Notes: generated by a model from the sequence alone, not told the origin. Numbered from the stretch's first letter, positions 1 through 9,122 are shown. The stretch: 64,000 bases of DNA from JAIQFL01 sp035295745 (GCA_035295745.1 DATGIL010000084.1:4183-68182); one strand, 5' to 3'. Program-made: numbers and translations.

Positions 1-2
1 AT

Positions 3-833
3 GATCTGATTTCGGAAGTGCCAGAGCAGTTGTGTCATGTAGCCATCGAACATCGCCTGATGCACGCCGAGACCTTTGCATACATCATGCACAATCTGTC
101 TTACGCACAGAAGTTCGGGCAGCCGTCAGCGCACGCTGAGGCGGCGGGGCGTCCTTTATCGCGCTGGATCGATGTCCCAGGTGGTTCCGCGAAACTCGGC
201 CGTGAGGCCAACGACGGCTTCGGCTGGGACAACGAATTCTACGCTCACACCGTCGACGTGCCGCCTTTCTCGATCGCCAAGTACAAGGTCACTAACGGCG
301 ACTACCTGGAGTTCGTAAAGAGTGGTGCCGAACCACCATTTTTCTGGGTGGAGCGCGATGGGCGCTGGTTTTATCGGGGTATGTTCGCCGAGACGCCTCT
401 GCCGCTAGATTGCCCGGTCTACGTGACGTGGCAGCAGGCCGACGGGTATGCGAAATGGCGCGGCGCCAAACTGCCTACTGAAGCGCAATTTCATCGTGCG
501 GCCGGCGATCCGCCTGCTTCCGGTAACTTCGGTTTTCGTCACTGGGATCCCATTCCCGTCACCGCGCAGGAAAACCCTGCAAATGCGGACTGCCCTCAAC
601 AGATGTATGGCAACGGATGGGAGTGGACTTCCACGGTCTTCGCGCCGTTCCCAGGTTTTGAACCGTTCCCGTTCTACACCAACTACTCGGCGCCTTTTTT
701 CGATGGCGACCACTATGTTTTAAAAGGGGCGTCTCCACAAACCGCCTCCTGTTTCTTGCGGCCATCGTTCCGCAATTGGTTCCGACCGGAATATCCATAT
801 CTATACTCCACGTTCCGACTGGTTGAATCATAA
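3..833 (+). CDS. egtB: EgtB-like ergothioneine sulfoxide synthase, 5'-truncated by window edge
   Basis: Non-haem iron enzyme that joins hercynine to a thiol (cysteine or gamma-glutamylcysteine) using O2 in ergothioneine synthesis. The reading frame is open to the left edge with no stop, so the N-terminus lies outside the window; a GTG at 18 is internal. The first visible residues carry HRLMHAE, the H-x3-H-x-E iron-ligand pattern at the end of the DinB-like domain. The rest is a formylglycine-generating-enzyme-type sulfatase-modifying fold (WGAKLPTEAQ-like region, NGWEWTST, the closing LRPSFRNWFRP and STFRLV). The stop codon overlaps the egtD start by one base, so the two are co-translated. 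Whether it is the cysteine-using type described from Chloracidobacterium or the mycobacterial type cannot be told here. Confidence 0.88.
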   Translation, partial: DLISEVPEQLCHVAIEHRLMHAETFAYIMHNLSYAQKFGQPSAHAEAAGRPLSRWIDVPGGSAKLGREANDGFGWDNEFYAHTVDVPPFSIAKYKVTNGDYLEFVKSGAEPPFFWVERDGRWFYRGMFAETPLPLDCPVYVTWQQADGYAKWRGAKLPTEAQFHRAAGDPPASGNFGFRHWDPIPVTAQENPANADCPQQMYGNGWEWTSTVFAPFPGFEPFPFYTNYSAPFFDGDHYVLKGASPQTASCFLRPSFRNWFRPEYPYLYSTFRLVES

Positions 834-1783
834 TGTACGCGCCCACTCTCGACAATGAGTTCGCGCGCGAAGTGCGCGCGGGCCTGCTACGCTCCGATCA
901 GAAAACTTTGCCGTGCCGCTTTCTGTACGACGAAGTCGGGTCGGCGCTCTTCGAGGCAATTACCTACTTGCCGGAATATGGTCTCACGCGCGCCGACGCG
1001 CGAGTGATCGAAGCTCACGCCGAGGACCTCGTCGACTGCCTCCCGCCGAACGTCCTGGTGGCCGAATTGGGCAGCGGCAGCGGGCGAAAGACCCGTACGA
1101 TTCTCGAGCGCCTCGGGCAGCGGCAAAATGTCCGGTACCTGCCCATTGACCTCTCCTTCACCGCGCTCGAGAAGTGCGCGCAAGATCTGAGCGTGTGCGC
1201 CGCGGTCTTCCCGGTCGAAGGCACTTATCTCGATGGCTTGCGCGAAGTGGTGGCGCGGCGCGAGCCCGGCCAGACGCTGCTGCTGCTCTTCCTCGGAAGC
1301 ACCATCGGGAATTTCGAGCCGGATGCCGCGATCAATCTCCTGTACGACGTACGTCAACTTTTGCAGCCCGGCGACGCCCTGCTGCTCGGCACCGATCTCG
1401 TCAAACCCATCGAGCAACTGCAACTGGCCTATGACGATCCCACCGGTGTGACCGCCGCCTTCAATTTGAACCTGCTGGCGCGCATCAACCGTGAACTTTG
1501 CGCCGATTTCCGGGTGCGCCAGTTCGAGCATGTGATCCGCTACGACTCCACTTTGCAGCGCATTGAAATGCACCTCCGTTCGCGGATCGCGCAGACGGTC
1601 CGCGTGGATGCCGCCCGCGTGACCGTGGAATTTCGCGCGCATGAAACCATCTTCACAGAGGCGTGCCATAAATTCCGTCCCGAGCAGATTTGTGCGATGG
1701 GGCGTGCCGCGGGCTTCCGTCTCGCCGCCCAGTGGATCGATCCGCAGTGGCCGTTCGCCGAGAGCCTGCTGAACGCGGTCTGA
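833..1783 (+). CDS. egtD: L-histidine N-alpha-methyltransferase (EgtD)
   Basis: SAM-dependent enzyme that trimethylates histidine to hercynine, the first step of ergothioneine synthesis; cytoplasmic. The 316-residue length fits the family. Recognisable landmarks are the N-terminal LPCRFLYDEVGSALFEAI and TYLPEYGLTRAD segments, the SAM-binding motif ELGSGSGRKT near residue 80, FLGSTIGNFEP near 150 and LLLGTDLVKP near 180, all typical of the histidine-specific methyltransferase family (DUF2260). It starts inside the egtB stop codon (TAATG), giving a two-gene ergothioneine operon. A long open frame on the opposite strand (887-1786) is an antisense shadow. Confidence 0.93.
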   Translation: MYAPTLDNEFAREVRAGLLRSDQKTLPCRFLYDEVGSALFEAITYLPEYGLTRADARVIEAHAEDLVDCLPPNVLVAELGSGSGRKTRTILERLGQRQNVRYLPIDLSFTALEKCAQDLSVCAAVFPVEGTYLDGLREVVARREPGQTLLLLFLGSTIGNFEPDAAINLLYDVRQLLQPGDALLLGTDLVKPIEQLQLAYDDPTGVTAAFNLNLLARINRELCADFRVRQFEHVIRYDSTLQRIEMHLRSRIAQTVRVDAARVTVEFRAHETIFTEACHKFRPEQICAMGRAAGFRLAAQWIDPQWPFAESLLNAV

Positions 1784-1789
1784 CACGGC

Positions 1790-2245
1790 ATGGACACCTC
1801 AGGCCTAGAAGTCAGGCAGGGGACCGCGGGGGATTTGGAACTGCTGGTTCCGCTCTTTGACGCGTATCGACAGTTCTACCGCCAGCCCAGCGATCCCGAG
1901 CGGGCGCGCCGCTTCCTGTCGGAGCATTTCGAACATCGCAGCTCCGTGATCTTCCTCGCGTTCCAAAGCGGCGTAGCTATCGGCTTCACCCAACTGTACC
2001 CGAGCTTCTCGTCTCTCTCGATGGCTCGGACTTTCATCCTGAACGACCTGTTCGTCTCGCCGGAGGCGCGCCGGAGCGGAACCGGCGAGGCGCTGCTCAC
2101 CGCCGCCGCGAACTACGCCCGCCAGTCTGGAGCCGTGCGCCTCACGCTTTCCACCGAACTTACCAACACCACCGCCCAATCTCTGTACGAGAAGGCGGGT
2201 TGGAAGCGCGACACCGCCTTCTACGTTTACCAACTGACCCTCTGA
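1790..2245 (+). CDS. GNAT-family N-acetyltransferase
   Basis: Small acetyl-CoA-dependent acyltransferase of 151 residues. The N-terminal half has LFDAYRQFYRQPSD. The acetyl-CoA motif A region reads LNDLFVSPEARRSGTGEALL, where the usual R/Q-x-x-G-x-G/A appears as RRSGTG, followed by AANYARQSGAVRLTL and the terminal YEKAGWKRD motif. The substrate is not evident. It begins six bases after the egtD stop on the same strand, so it is probably co-transcribed with the ergothioneine genes, but nothing in the sequence ties its substrate to that pathway. Confidence 0.85.
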   Translation: MDTSGLEVRQGTAGDLELLVPLFDAYRQFYRQPSDPERARRFLSEHFEHRSSVIFLAFQSGVAIGFTQLYPSFSSLSMARTFILNDLFVSPEARRSGTGEALLTAAANYARQSGAVRLTLSTELTNTTAQSLYEKAGWKRDTAFYVYQLTL

Positions 2246-2585
2246 TCCGCGCTGAGAGCCACCATCCTTCTCCAACGCCGGTCCGCGAGCGATTCCGCGC
2301 GGGGTTTACATCGACTCGCAGAGTTCCTCTGCAAATCCGGCCCGACTGGCCCTTACGGATCTCGCGATCTTGGAATTCGGTGGCCGGTAAGTGCGGAAAC
2401 CGCGGTCAACCCCGACACCTCGCCGCAAGCCGTCCGATTACCTCCGCCGTCTCCGCGCTCTGCCGCCTTTTCTTCTTTCCTCCGCCCTAATCTCGGCGCC
2501 TCTGCGTCTCGACGATAAATCCACCGTCCCTTCCGACCGGCCATCCCAAAGCGCCAGCCCTCCGACTCGGCATCGCTCCGCCAAC
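2246..2585. other. Intergenic stretch between convergent genes, degenerate repeat text
   Basis: No coding frame with family features. Around 2440-2520 the minus strand reads as purine-rich text of the form GACGCAGAGGCGCCGAG followed by GGCGGAGGAAAGAAG. This resembles a CGCAGAGGCGC-type interspersed repeat I have seen in many unrelated bacterial genomes; that is recollection, not a search. No clear terminator hairpin was found for either flanking gene. Confidence 0.35.
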
Positions 2586-5500
2586 TCAGCGTCCTCCCGC
2601 AATCGGCAAACTCGCCGCTTTCGAACTCGCCCCTCCCACCGTCAGCACCACAGGCTGATCACCCGCCGGCAAGCCCGAAGGCACTGTGATGTTGATCTGA
2701 TATTCCGCGGGGTATCCCGCCAACCCGCAGTACGATACCGTCGCATTCTGTCCGCCCACCGTTACCGTGCAAGGCGTCTTCGTACTGGGCAGCGGATTGA
2801 ACGTCGCCGCCGCTCCGCTGGCCGGCTGATTGTTTACCGGACCCAAACCATTGCCATACAGTTGCACCGAATCTCCCGCGTGCACCGGATTCGATTCGGA
2901 CACGGCTGCCGGATTCGCAGTATAGGTCGTGGCGTCCACGGCCGCCACCATGCCGTTGCTTTGGAACAACTGCGGCGCAAACGCTGCCAGCGGAATCGTA
3001 AAGACGTTACTGTCCGCGACTCCATCCACCGTGACCTTCAGTAATGCCGAGCTCGCACCCTGCAATTCCCACGGCACCATCACATTGAGCTGCGTACCGG
3101 CCTGCCCGACGAACGTAAAGTACCCGGGGAAGCCGTTGTAATGCGCAGGCGTACCATCGTAAGCACCCGGCACATCGAAGCTCACCGTCACCCCATCCAG
3201 ATTCATCGGATACGGCAGAAACGCGGGAGCATCGCCGCCCAGCAGCGTATCATTGCCCGCCGATCCCGCACTCACCAGATTCGTTCCATAAATCGAGATG
3301 TACGAACCGGCGGCAATCTGCGAACTGCCCGTCGCCGCCTCGCTAACCGCAGTTACCTTGGGAACACCGATCACAAAGCCGTCGAACAAAACTGACATAC
3401 CAGCGGCGCTCGCCGTCACCGTGGGAGATCCCGTGGACGCTCCCCCAAACACTTCCGCCCACGCCATTCCATACGCGTCCGTATTGCATGTCACAGCGCT
3501 GCCACTGCTATCCGGCGAGCACCCCGGATGCCCGCCGACGCTCTTCAACGCAGCGCCATTACGCGGCGCAACTGCAAACGACACCGGCGCATTCGCCACC
3601 GGCGCGCCAGACGCGTCAATCAGCCTGACCTGCAACGCGCCGCCATCGCCATTCACCACCGTTTCGAACGAGCCTTCGGCAAACGGCGCGATCTGTCCAA
3701 ACTGAATGCCTTGCATATCGTTCGCCACGCCGCTCGGCACCAGCATCGCGTAGGGCACGCGAAGCGGCACCGCGCCTCCGGTAATCGTAACCATACCGGT
3801 ATACTCATCGGCCGGAGGAACCGTGCCCGAGATCGTCACCGTGAACACCGCCGCTGTCCCTCCAAGAATCGTGACTTTCGCCGGTCCCACGGTGATCCTC
3901 GCGCCCGTCGCTGTCGTGCCGAACACGTCCCGTGGCACGCTGACCGCCGAAGTAATGGAGACCGGCGCGGTCCCCGGATTCGTCACGACAATCTGGCCCG
4001 ACACCGGCAGCTTGCGAACCGCACCGAAGGAGATGGACACGGGATTCGTATGATCGGTAGTCAGCGCCTGGGCCACCAGCGTGCTCTTGGAGGCAGCGCC
4101 CACGTCCAGCCGCCCGGCTCCCACATTCAAAGCGTCTACATCGTCGCCATAATTGTCACCCATCGTGGCCGTGTCCTCTGACGCTGTATTCATCAGCAGC
4201 GCTTTGATGTGAGCTGCCGGATAGCCCGGATGCAATTGCATAAGCAGCGCAGCCGCACCCGCCACCAGCGGCGCCGAAAAGCTGGTGCCCGAGGCCGCAA
4301 TGTACCCGTTCGCGCTATACATCGCGCTCGACTGGTCGAAACTCTGGGTGGCCATGTAGAGCCCGTTCGGGCCGTAGAACAGGAAATCTTCCAGCCCCAC
4401 ACCATCGGCATAGGTCGTGGGGCCGTCATCCACGTCCGCGCCGCCCGTGGCTACGATGTCGGGCTTCAGGGCCAGCGACCCTGGAACAGGCCCGGGCGAT
4501 GAAAATCCGAGCAACTGATTCGCCGCCAACGGTGGCTGGAACCCCGGGGAATACAACGACGCAGCCTGTTGATTGTAGGTCACCAGCAGTGCCTCCGCGC
4601 CCGCCGGGTCCATCGTCACCGAACTGCTGGGATGCGCATCCACATAGCTCTTCAAGTTCTGCCCGTCGCTTTGCGACAGCATGACGATGGGCCCGAACAG
4701 CGGCACGTTTCCCGCGGCATCCTGCGTTTCCACGGGGACCGCCGCGCCCGCGCTCATATAAAAGATAATGCCCAACGCTCCGGCATTGGCCGCGTTCGCT
4801 GCCTTTGCGTTGAAGCTGCACTTGCCCTGCTGAATGATCGCGATTGCGTTGTACAGGGCGAACGAAGGCAGCGCCGCGCACGCAAATCCGTCGTTGCCTG
4901 CCTGTGCCGCGTCCACTACCGGGAAGTTCCATGCTCCCGAGAAGTCTCCCGCGGCGATATCGGCCGAATAAGCATCGCTCATCTGCGCCGCGAGATGCTG
5001 TAGTGACGAGGGCGCTCCCATTACGCTGACGCTCGGCTGCATCACGTGCAAATTCATGGTGGCGCCGACGGCAATCACCGAGGGCGCCGTCGCGGGCGAG
5101 CTGATGAGTTGGTAGCCGGTCTGGCCGGTGTTAAAGAAGTCGTATCCGTTCTCGCCATCGTCCCCAGCGGCCACCGTGATCAGCGTTCCCAGTTGCGCCG
5201 CCATTTCGAAACTGTAGGCGAGAAAATCGCAAGGCACCCCTGGAGCCTGCCCGCAGACGGAGCCGGTATCGAGTGGGCCGTAGGTCGCGATCACTCCCGC
5301 CGACACGTTGACGATCTGCATTCCGTCGTTGACCGCGTCCTCAAGCGCCTGCACATAGACGTGCTCAAAGCTCTGACCCGCACCCCCCGGCATCCCTGGC
5401 GAACTCTCCACGCGATAGTTCCCGAGCCACGCTTTGGGCGCCATGCCGGAGAAGGGAACGGCAGGCCCGCTTACCAGATTTCCCGCGATCACCGACGCAA

Positions 5501-6209
5501 TTGCGGTTCCTTCGCCCGACCGGTCGCGCGGCGAGTAATCGTCGGGCCCCGAGTCGTTCGCCACCGCCGTCGCATCACTGCTGCTCCCGACTGACAATTC
5601 CCGAACGTAGCTGCGCGCCACGATCACCTTGTTGTTGGTGTATTTGCAGTCCTCGGGAAAGTTGTCGGTGCACTTGGGAAATCCCTCCGGCATTGCCAGC
5701 GACGAGTCTTGAAATGACGGATGATTCTGATCGATGCCCGAGCCGATGACGCCGACTTCAATTCCCGCGCCGGCATTGGTCTGGCCTCCGAGCGCCGTCC
5801 ACGCCACCGGCGCGTTCGCCAGCGACGTTGCAGCGCTGAGGCGCGGCTTCATCGGCCGCATTTCGATCACGCCTCTGACGCCTGGCATCGCCGTCAACTC
5901 GGCGGCGCGATCCGGCGTCGTCGCCACGAAAATGGCATTCGACAATGTATCCACCGATCCCACCACGTTAAACCGGCGCACCGCCAGTTCCTGTTTGAGG
6001 CTGGACTGGCGCTGCCGGATCTGACCGCGATAGTTCTGGGCTTCGACCGAGCTTGCGGCGTCCCGCGTGGGAAAGCGCTCGGCCACGGCCGGATCCTCCA
6101 GGATCACGGCGTAGTGACGAGAGGTCCGCTGCTGCTGGGCAGCGGCCGGAAACAGACAAACCAAACAGAGCGAAGTAAGAAACAGCGGTTTCCGGAAATG
6201 CAGAGTCAT
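2586..6209 (-). CDS. Secreted subtilisin-like (S8) protein with PA and TIGR03437 domains, catalytic residues lost
   Basis: 1207 residues from ATG 6209, chosen over an upstream frame extension because of the GAGGAACCT ribosome site and the signal peptide (RKPLFLTSLCLVCLFPAAAQ). An inhibitor-I9-like prodomain comes first, then a subtilase fold interrupted by a PA-like insert (about residues 425-540), Ig-like segments and a C-terminal TIGR03437 domain over the last ~230 residues. The active site is abnormal. The catalytic Asp of D-[ST]-G is Gly (VIGSGID, ~156), the catalytic His of GHGT is Glu (GEGTAIAS, ~233), and the oxyanion Asn is Asp (AAGDDG, ~350). Only the Ser motif GTSFSAP (~643) remains. 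It is therefore probably a non-catalytic binding or scaffold protein. Its ATG overlaps the HTTM stop (ATGA), making it the last gene of that operon. Confidence 0.85.
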   Translation of the reverse strand: MTLHFRKPLFLTSLCLVCLFPAAAQQQRTSRHYAVILEDPAVAERFPTRDAASSVEAQNYRGQIRQRQSSLKQELAVRRFNVVGSVDTLSNAIFVATTPDRAAELTAMPGVRGVIEMRPMKPRLSAATSLANAPVAWTALGGQTNAGAGIEVGVIGSGIDQNHPSFQDSSLAMPEGFPKCTDNFPEDCKYTNNKVIVARSYVRELSVGSSSDATAVANDSGPDDYSPRDRSGEGTAIASVIAGNLVSGPAVPFSGMAPKAWLGNYRVESSPGMPGGAGQSFEHVYVQALEDAVNDGMQIVNVSAGVIATYGPLDTGSVCGQAPGVPCDFLAYSFEMAAQLGTLITVAAGDDGENGYDFFNTGQTGYQLISSPATAPSVIAVGATMNLHVMQPSVSVMGAPSSLQHLAAQMSDAYSADIAAGDFSGAWNFPVVDAAQAGNDGFACAALPSFALYNAIAIIQQGKCSFNAKAANAANAGALGIIFYMSAGAAVPVETQDAAGNVPLFGPIVMLSQSDGQNLKSYVDAHPSSSVTMDPAGAEALLVTYNQQAASLYSPGFQPPLAANQLLGFSSPGPVPGSLALKPDIVATGGADVDDGPTTYADGVGLEDFLFYGPNGLYMATQSFDQSSAMYSANGYIAASGTSFSAPLVAGAAALLMQLHPGYPAAHIKALLMNTASEDTATMGDNYGDDVDALNVGAGRLDVGAASKSTLVAQALTTDHTNPVSISFGAVRKLPVSGQIVVTNPGTAPVSITSAVSVPRDVFGTTATGARITVGPAKVTILGGTAAVFTVTISGTVPPADEYTGMVTITGGAVPLRVPYAMLVPSGVANDMQGIQFGQIAPFAEGSFETVVNGDGGALQVRLIDASGAPVANAPVSFAVAPRNGAALKSVGGHPGCSPDSSGSAVTCNTDAYGMAWAEVFGGASTGSPTVTASAAGMSVLFDGFVIGVPKVTAVSEAATGSSQIAAGSYISIYGTNLVSAGSAGNDTLLGGDAPAFLPYPMNLDGVTVSFDVPGAYDGTPAHYNGFPGYFTFVGQAGTQLNVMVPWELQGASSALLKVTVDGVADSNVFTIPLAAFAPQLFQSNGMVAAVDATTYTANPAAVSESNPVHAGDSVQLYGNGLGPVNNQPASGAAATFNPLPSTKTPCTVTVGGQNATVSYCGLAGYPAEYQINITVPSGLPAGDQPVVLTVGGASSKAASLPIAGGR

Positions 6210-7120
6210 AGGTTCCTCTGAGGTGCCAGCATGGGCGATATCAACGCGCGCCAACGCGGGCGCAGCCAGGCCCCAACGGAGTCGAGGTCTCCTGGGTCAA
6301 CGAATGTCAGATAGGTCGCGATCATCGTCAAGCTGAACAGTGGAATGTTCAGCGCATACTCGATCGCGGCATGAAGGCAGACACCGGCCAGCAGCACCCA
6401 ATACCTGAGTCGCGGCACCCACACCAGAGTGCCCAGCGAAAACTCGATGGCCAGGGCCGACCAGGTCATCAGCTTGATGATCGCGGCATTGTCCGATCCC
6501 GGTACCGCGAACTGTTTGAATTCGGTGAGATGCAGGACGTAATACAACGCCGTCCCGTCGATCCAGGTGTGGCCGCGCAGTTTCCAGATAAACGTGGAGA
6601 GGTAAACCAACGCGGTTTGCATCTGGATCATGCGCACGGCCCACGGCGCGATGAGCATCCGCTCCTGCACGCGGCCCACGCGATGTTGGCGAATCCAGCG
6701 GTCCATGGATAGCGCCGCGCCGCAGGGCGCGAACATCAGGAAGAACGCATCCAGGCGCAGCAGAACGTCCCCTCCCGAGAGGATCATCGGATTCCTTTTG
6801 TGCAGCGAAAGCAGCGCCAGAAAGACCACGACGCTGCTGGTGCGGCTCAGGAACCCCACCAGCAGAAAGCCCGCGAAGAGGGCGATGATCCAAAACAGAA
6901 GCATCACCGCCGCGTCACTGTGCGGCCAGAGTGCGAACACGCCGAATCTGGCGCTCCGACCCGGCAGCGAATCCAGCGTGAGAATCCCGCCGGAGCCGAA
7001 CCACACCAGCCAGTCCGAGTACGACAGGAAGAGATTCAACAATACGATTGCGGCGAAAACAATTCGATAAACGGCTAACGCCGTCGGACGCTGCGGAGCG
7101 AAAAAGAATCGCTCGATCAT
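6206..7120 (-). CDS. HTTM-domain membrane protein (SdpB / gamma-carboxylase-like)
   Basis: 304 residues with about six or seven hydrophobic helices. It begins MIERFFFAPQRPTALAVYRI; the region around residues 130-190 (RMIQMQTALVYLSTFIWKL, then HTWIDGTALYY) matches the HTTM domain found in vitamin-K-dependent gamma-carboxylase relatives and in SdpB of the Bacillus Sdp toxin-maturation system. The ATG at 7120 is chosen because it overlaps the stop of the upstream gene (ATGA); the open frame runs further upstream only as a shadow of that gene. The stop in turn overlaps the start of the subtilisin-like gene. With the small upstream partner it forms an SdpA/SdpB-like pair. The substrate is unknown. 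Confidence 0.82.
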   Translation of the reverse strand: MIERFFFAPQRPTALAVYRIVFAAIVLLNLFLSYSDWLVWFGSGGILTLDSLPGRSARFGVFALWPHSDAAVMLLFWIIALFAGFLLVGFLSRTSSVVVFLALLSLHKRNPMILSGGDVLLRLDAFFLMFAPCGAALSMDRWIRQHRVGRVQERMLIAPWAVRMIQMQTALVYLSTFIWKLRGHTWIDGTALYYVLHLTEFKQFAVPGSDNAAIIKLMTWSALAIEFSLGTLVWVPRLRYWVLLAGVCLHAAIEYALNIPLFSLTMIATYLTFVDPGDLDSVGAWLRPRWRALISPMLAPQRNL

Positions 7121-7647
7121 TCCAGATCCACCTCTGGAATCTGGTAGACAAAGAACACACTCCGATGCCACTCCGGCGGTGTATCGTCCCCCGCGTCGAT
7201 TGCGGGGATCCTTGCCCAATGCCTCACCAGGCTCACCGTCAGCGGCCGCACAGGCGAGCTTTTGAATTGCCGCGCGATGTAACGCGCCGCATCGGGCCAC
7301 GCATAGGAATACGAGTCGCGATAGAGCCAGTTCGTAAATTTGCGATATCGCGCTTTGCTGTATCGCTCCTGGAACCCCAGGCCTTCCAACTTCGGTAAGT
7401 TCCAGACGCGCATTTCCCCGTTGCGCAACAGCACTTCCGCGTCGACGTATGAGTTGGTTGCGATCGGGTCCGGAGCGAACAGCGACCACTCCTGGTGCAG
7501 TCCGAGGAGTGAAAAGTACGGGCCCACGTACCTTCGCACCAGCGCCGTGAGTGTATCGTTGAACGGAATCACCCACAGCGTAATCGCCACAGCGTGAAAC
7601 GCGATGAACGCCATTGCGGCCCGCCGTCCGACCTTCTCACGTGTCAT
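7117..7647 (-). CDS. Small membrane-anchored protein, SdpA / DUF5819-like
   Basis: 176 residues starting at ATG 7647, which overlaps the upstream TIGR03435 stop (ATGA). One N-terminal transmembrane helix (about residues 10-28, AMAFIAFHAVAITLWVIPF), a short amphipathic stretch, then LGLHQEWSLFAPDP. The QxWxLFAPxP signature is what I associate with the DUF5819 and SdpA families, small proteins encoded next to HTTM proteins. The rest is a soluble, probably extracytoplasmic domain rich in Arg, Tyr and Trp. In Bacillus SdpA works with the HTTM protein SdpB to mature the SdpC toxin. Family placement rests on this motif plus gene order and should be tested by profile search. Confidence 0.65.
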   Translation of the reverse strand: MTREKVGRRAAMAFIAFHAVAITLWVIPFNDTLTALVRRYVGPYFSLLGLHQEWSLFAPDPIATNSYVDAEVLLRNGEMRVWNLPKLEGLGFQERYSKARYRKFTNWLYRDSYSYAWPDAARYIARQFKSSPVRPLTVSLVRHWARIPAIDAGDDTPPEWHRSVFFVYQIPEVDLE

Positions 7648-9122
7648 GGTTCCTCTACCGGAGCCCGCTCCACCCGATCGATCACGTAGACCGACATGGT
7701 GTGCTTCTGCTCCTCGAGCTTCAGTCCCATTTGTTTGTCGATGGCTTCGAAGATCGACAGGCCCGCGCTTCCGCTGCGCCAGCCTGCCGGATCGGAGAGG
7801 CGCGCTTTCGGCGTCCAGGTCAGTGTGAAGTCGTACGCGCCTTCGAGCCCGGTCTGGTCGATCGTGGCGTGGTTCAGATACGCTCCCGCCATCGCCGGCA
7901 GATGCTCCGCGAACTGCGCCATGGTGGTGCTCCGGCAGGTGCAGGTCATCCCGCCGTCTGCCAGACTCCATTTGCAATCGGAGTGCACTGGCCCGTTCGC
8001 CGCCTCCAACCTGGCAGCGTGCTTGCCGGCCGTCAATGCGAATACGGTTACTGGTTGGTCTTCCTGGTGCGTCTCCAGCTTGAAGCGCTTCACGATCATC
8101 GCCTTCAACATCGCGCTCAGGGCGTGCGGCGAGGTCACGTCCGTCGATTTGGCGATCACATCGAACCGGTCGACGTCCAACCACTTCGGCCCGCCTGTCA
8201 CCAGGTCATCCTTGGTGTCGAGCGCCATCGTGATGAGTTTCTGCAGGGTGAACGCTCTGATCTCCAGGCGTCCGTTTTGCGCCGTGAGGCTCGGCAGTGC
8301 TCCCGGTTTACTGGGCCTGATCTCCGCAGCCTCAAACTCCAGGGGAGTCGAGTGCGCGTACTCGAGGGGATAGCGGTTCACGTAATCCACTACGATCACT
8401 GGTGAAGGAGCCGTCCCCGGTACGAGTTTCAGACCAAGCTTGTCGAGCGCATCATATAGCGACACGGCCCCAGGACCTTCGGCGTTATCTCTTGCCGCGA
8501 GATACCCGGGCTTGCCCATCCAATCCAGGGAAAAGTCGTAAGCGCCTTCGAGCCCGGTATGGTCCACAGCCGCGCGATCGACGTAATTGCGAGCGATCTG
8601 CGGCAGCAGTCGCGCCAGGTCGCCCATCGTGTACGCCCGACACGCCCGATGATTCATTCCTGGAGGCCCATCGACGCTGGGACATTGCGGAATGCCGGGA
8701 TTGGCCGTCTTGTGCAGTTTCGCGCCCTTCCTTCCCACCTCCAGGAGGTAGACCGACAACTCTTTGCGGTCGCGATGGATCACGAGTCCGAAGCGCTGCG
8801 CGAGCAAAGTCTGCAGCATAACTTGAAGCGCCGCTGTCGAGGACTGACGCACAGCGGCCTTCGCAGCGACGTCGAACTGTTCCGAGCCCAGCCAATCCGG
8901 GCCGCCCACAACCGCATCTGTATTCACGTTGTAGGCGATGGCGATGAGCTTCAGCAAGCTTGTCCCGCGACATTCGAATCGTCCGTCGGGAAGGAATCCG
9001 CTGCTCTCGATCGCGCCAGCCGTGCTGCCATGAATCTCCGCAGTCTGGAACGCGGGCTGCGCCATCCCCACCAACGGAAGAAGAACGAGAAGGATCAAGT
9101 CAAGCCCGCGTGGCGCAAACAC
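7644..9122 (-). CDS. Secreted protein with two TIGR03435 soil-associated domains
   Basis: About 492 residues. Both halves share the same architecture, FxxAEIxxSxxG...LPDGRFECRG...LLKLIAIAYN, ...GPDWLGSEQFDV, ...MLQTLLAQRFGL, ...VYLLEV and ...DHTGLEGAYDF, repeated as LTAQNGRLEIRAF...GPKWLDVDRFDV...DQTGLEGAYDF. This is the duplicated TIGR03435 domain common in Solibacter, function unknown. A hydrophobic leader (LDLILLVLLPLVGMAQ) is a signal peptide. The open frame extends to 9518, but upstream residues are out-of-frame shadow and repeat. I chose GTG 9122, which lies inside a dispersed hairpin repeat; TTG 9098 is the alternative. It is first in the ATGA-linked chain with the SdpA-like, HTTM and subtilisin-like genes. 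Confidence 0.75.
   Translation of the reverse strand: MFAPRGLDLILLVLLPLVGMAQPAFQTAEIHGSTAGAIESSGFLPDGRFECRGTSLLKLIAIAYNVNTDAVVGGPDWLGSEQFDVAAKAAVRQSSTAALQVMLQTLLAQRFGLVIHRDRKELSVYLLEVGRKGAKLHKTANPGIPQCPSVDGPPGMNHRACRAYTMGDLARLLPQIARNYVDRAAVDHTGLEGAYDFSLDWMGKPGYLAARDNAEGPGAVSLYDALDKLGLKLVPGTAPSPVIVVDYVNRYPLEYAHSTPLEFEAAEIRPSKPGALPSLTAQNGRLEIRAFTLQKLITMALDTKDDLVTGGPKWLDVDRFDVIAKSTDVTSPHALSAMLKAMIVKRFKLETHQEDQPVTVFALTAGKHAARLEAANGPVHSDCKWSLADGGMTCTCRSTTMAQFAEHLPAMAGAYLNHATIDQTGLEGAYDFTLTWTPKARLSDPAGWRSGSAGLSIFEAIDKQMGLKLEEQKHTMSVYVIDRVERAPVEEP

Noticed and set aside
887..1786. 299-codon open frame antisense to egtD
   Set aside because: High-GC shadow frame; the sense protein matches the EgtD family throughout.
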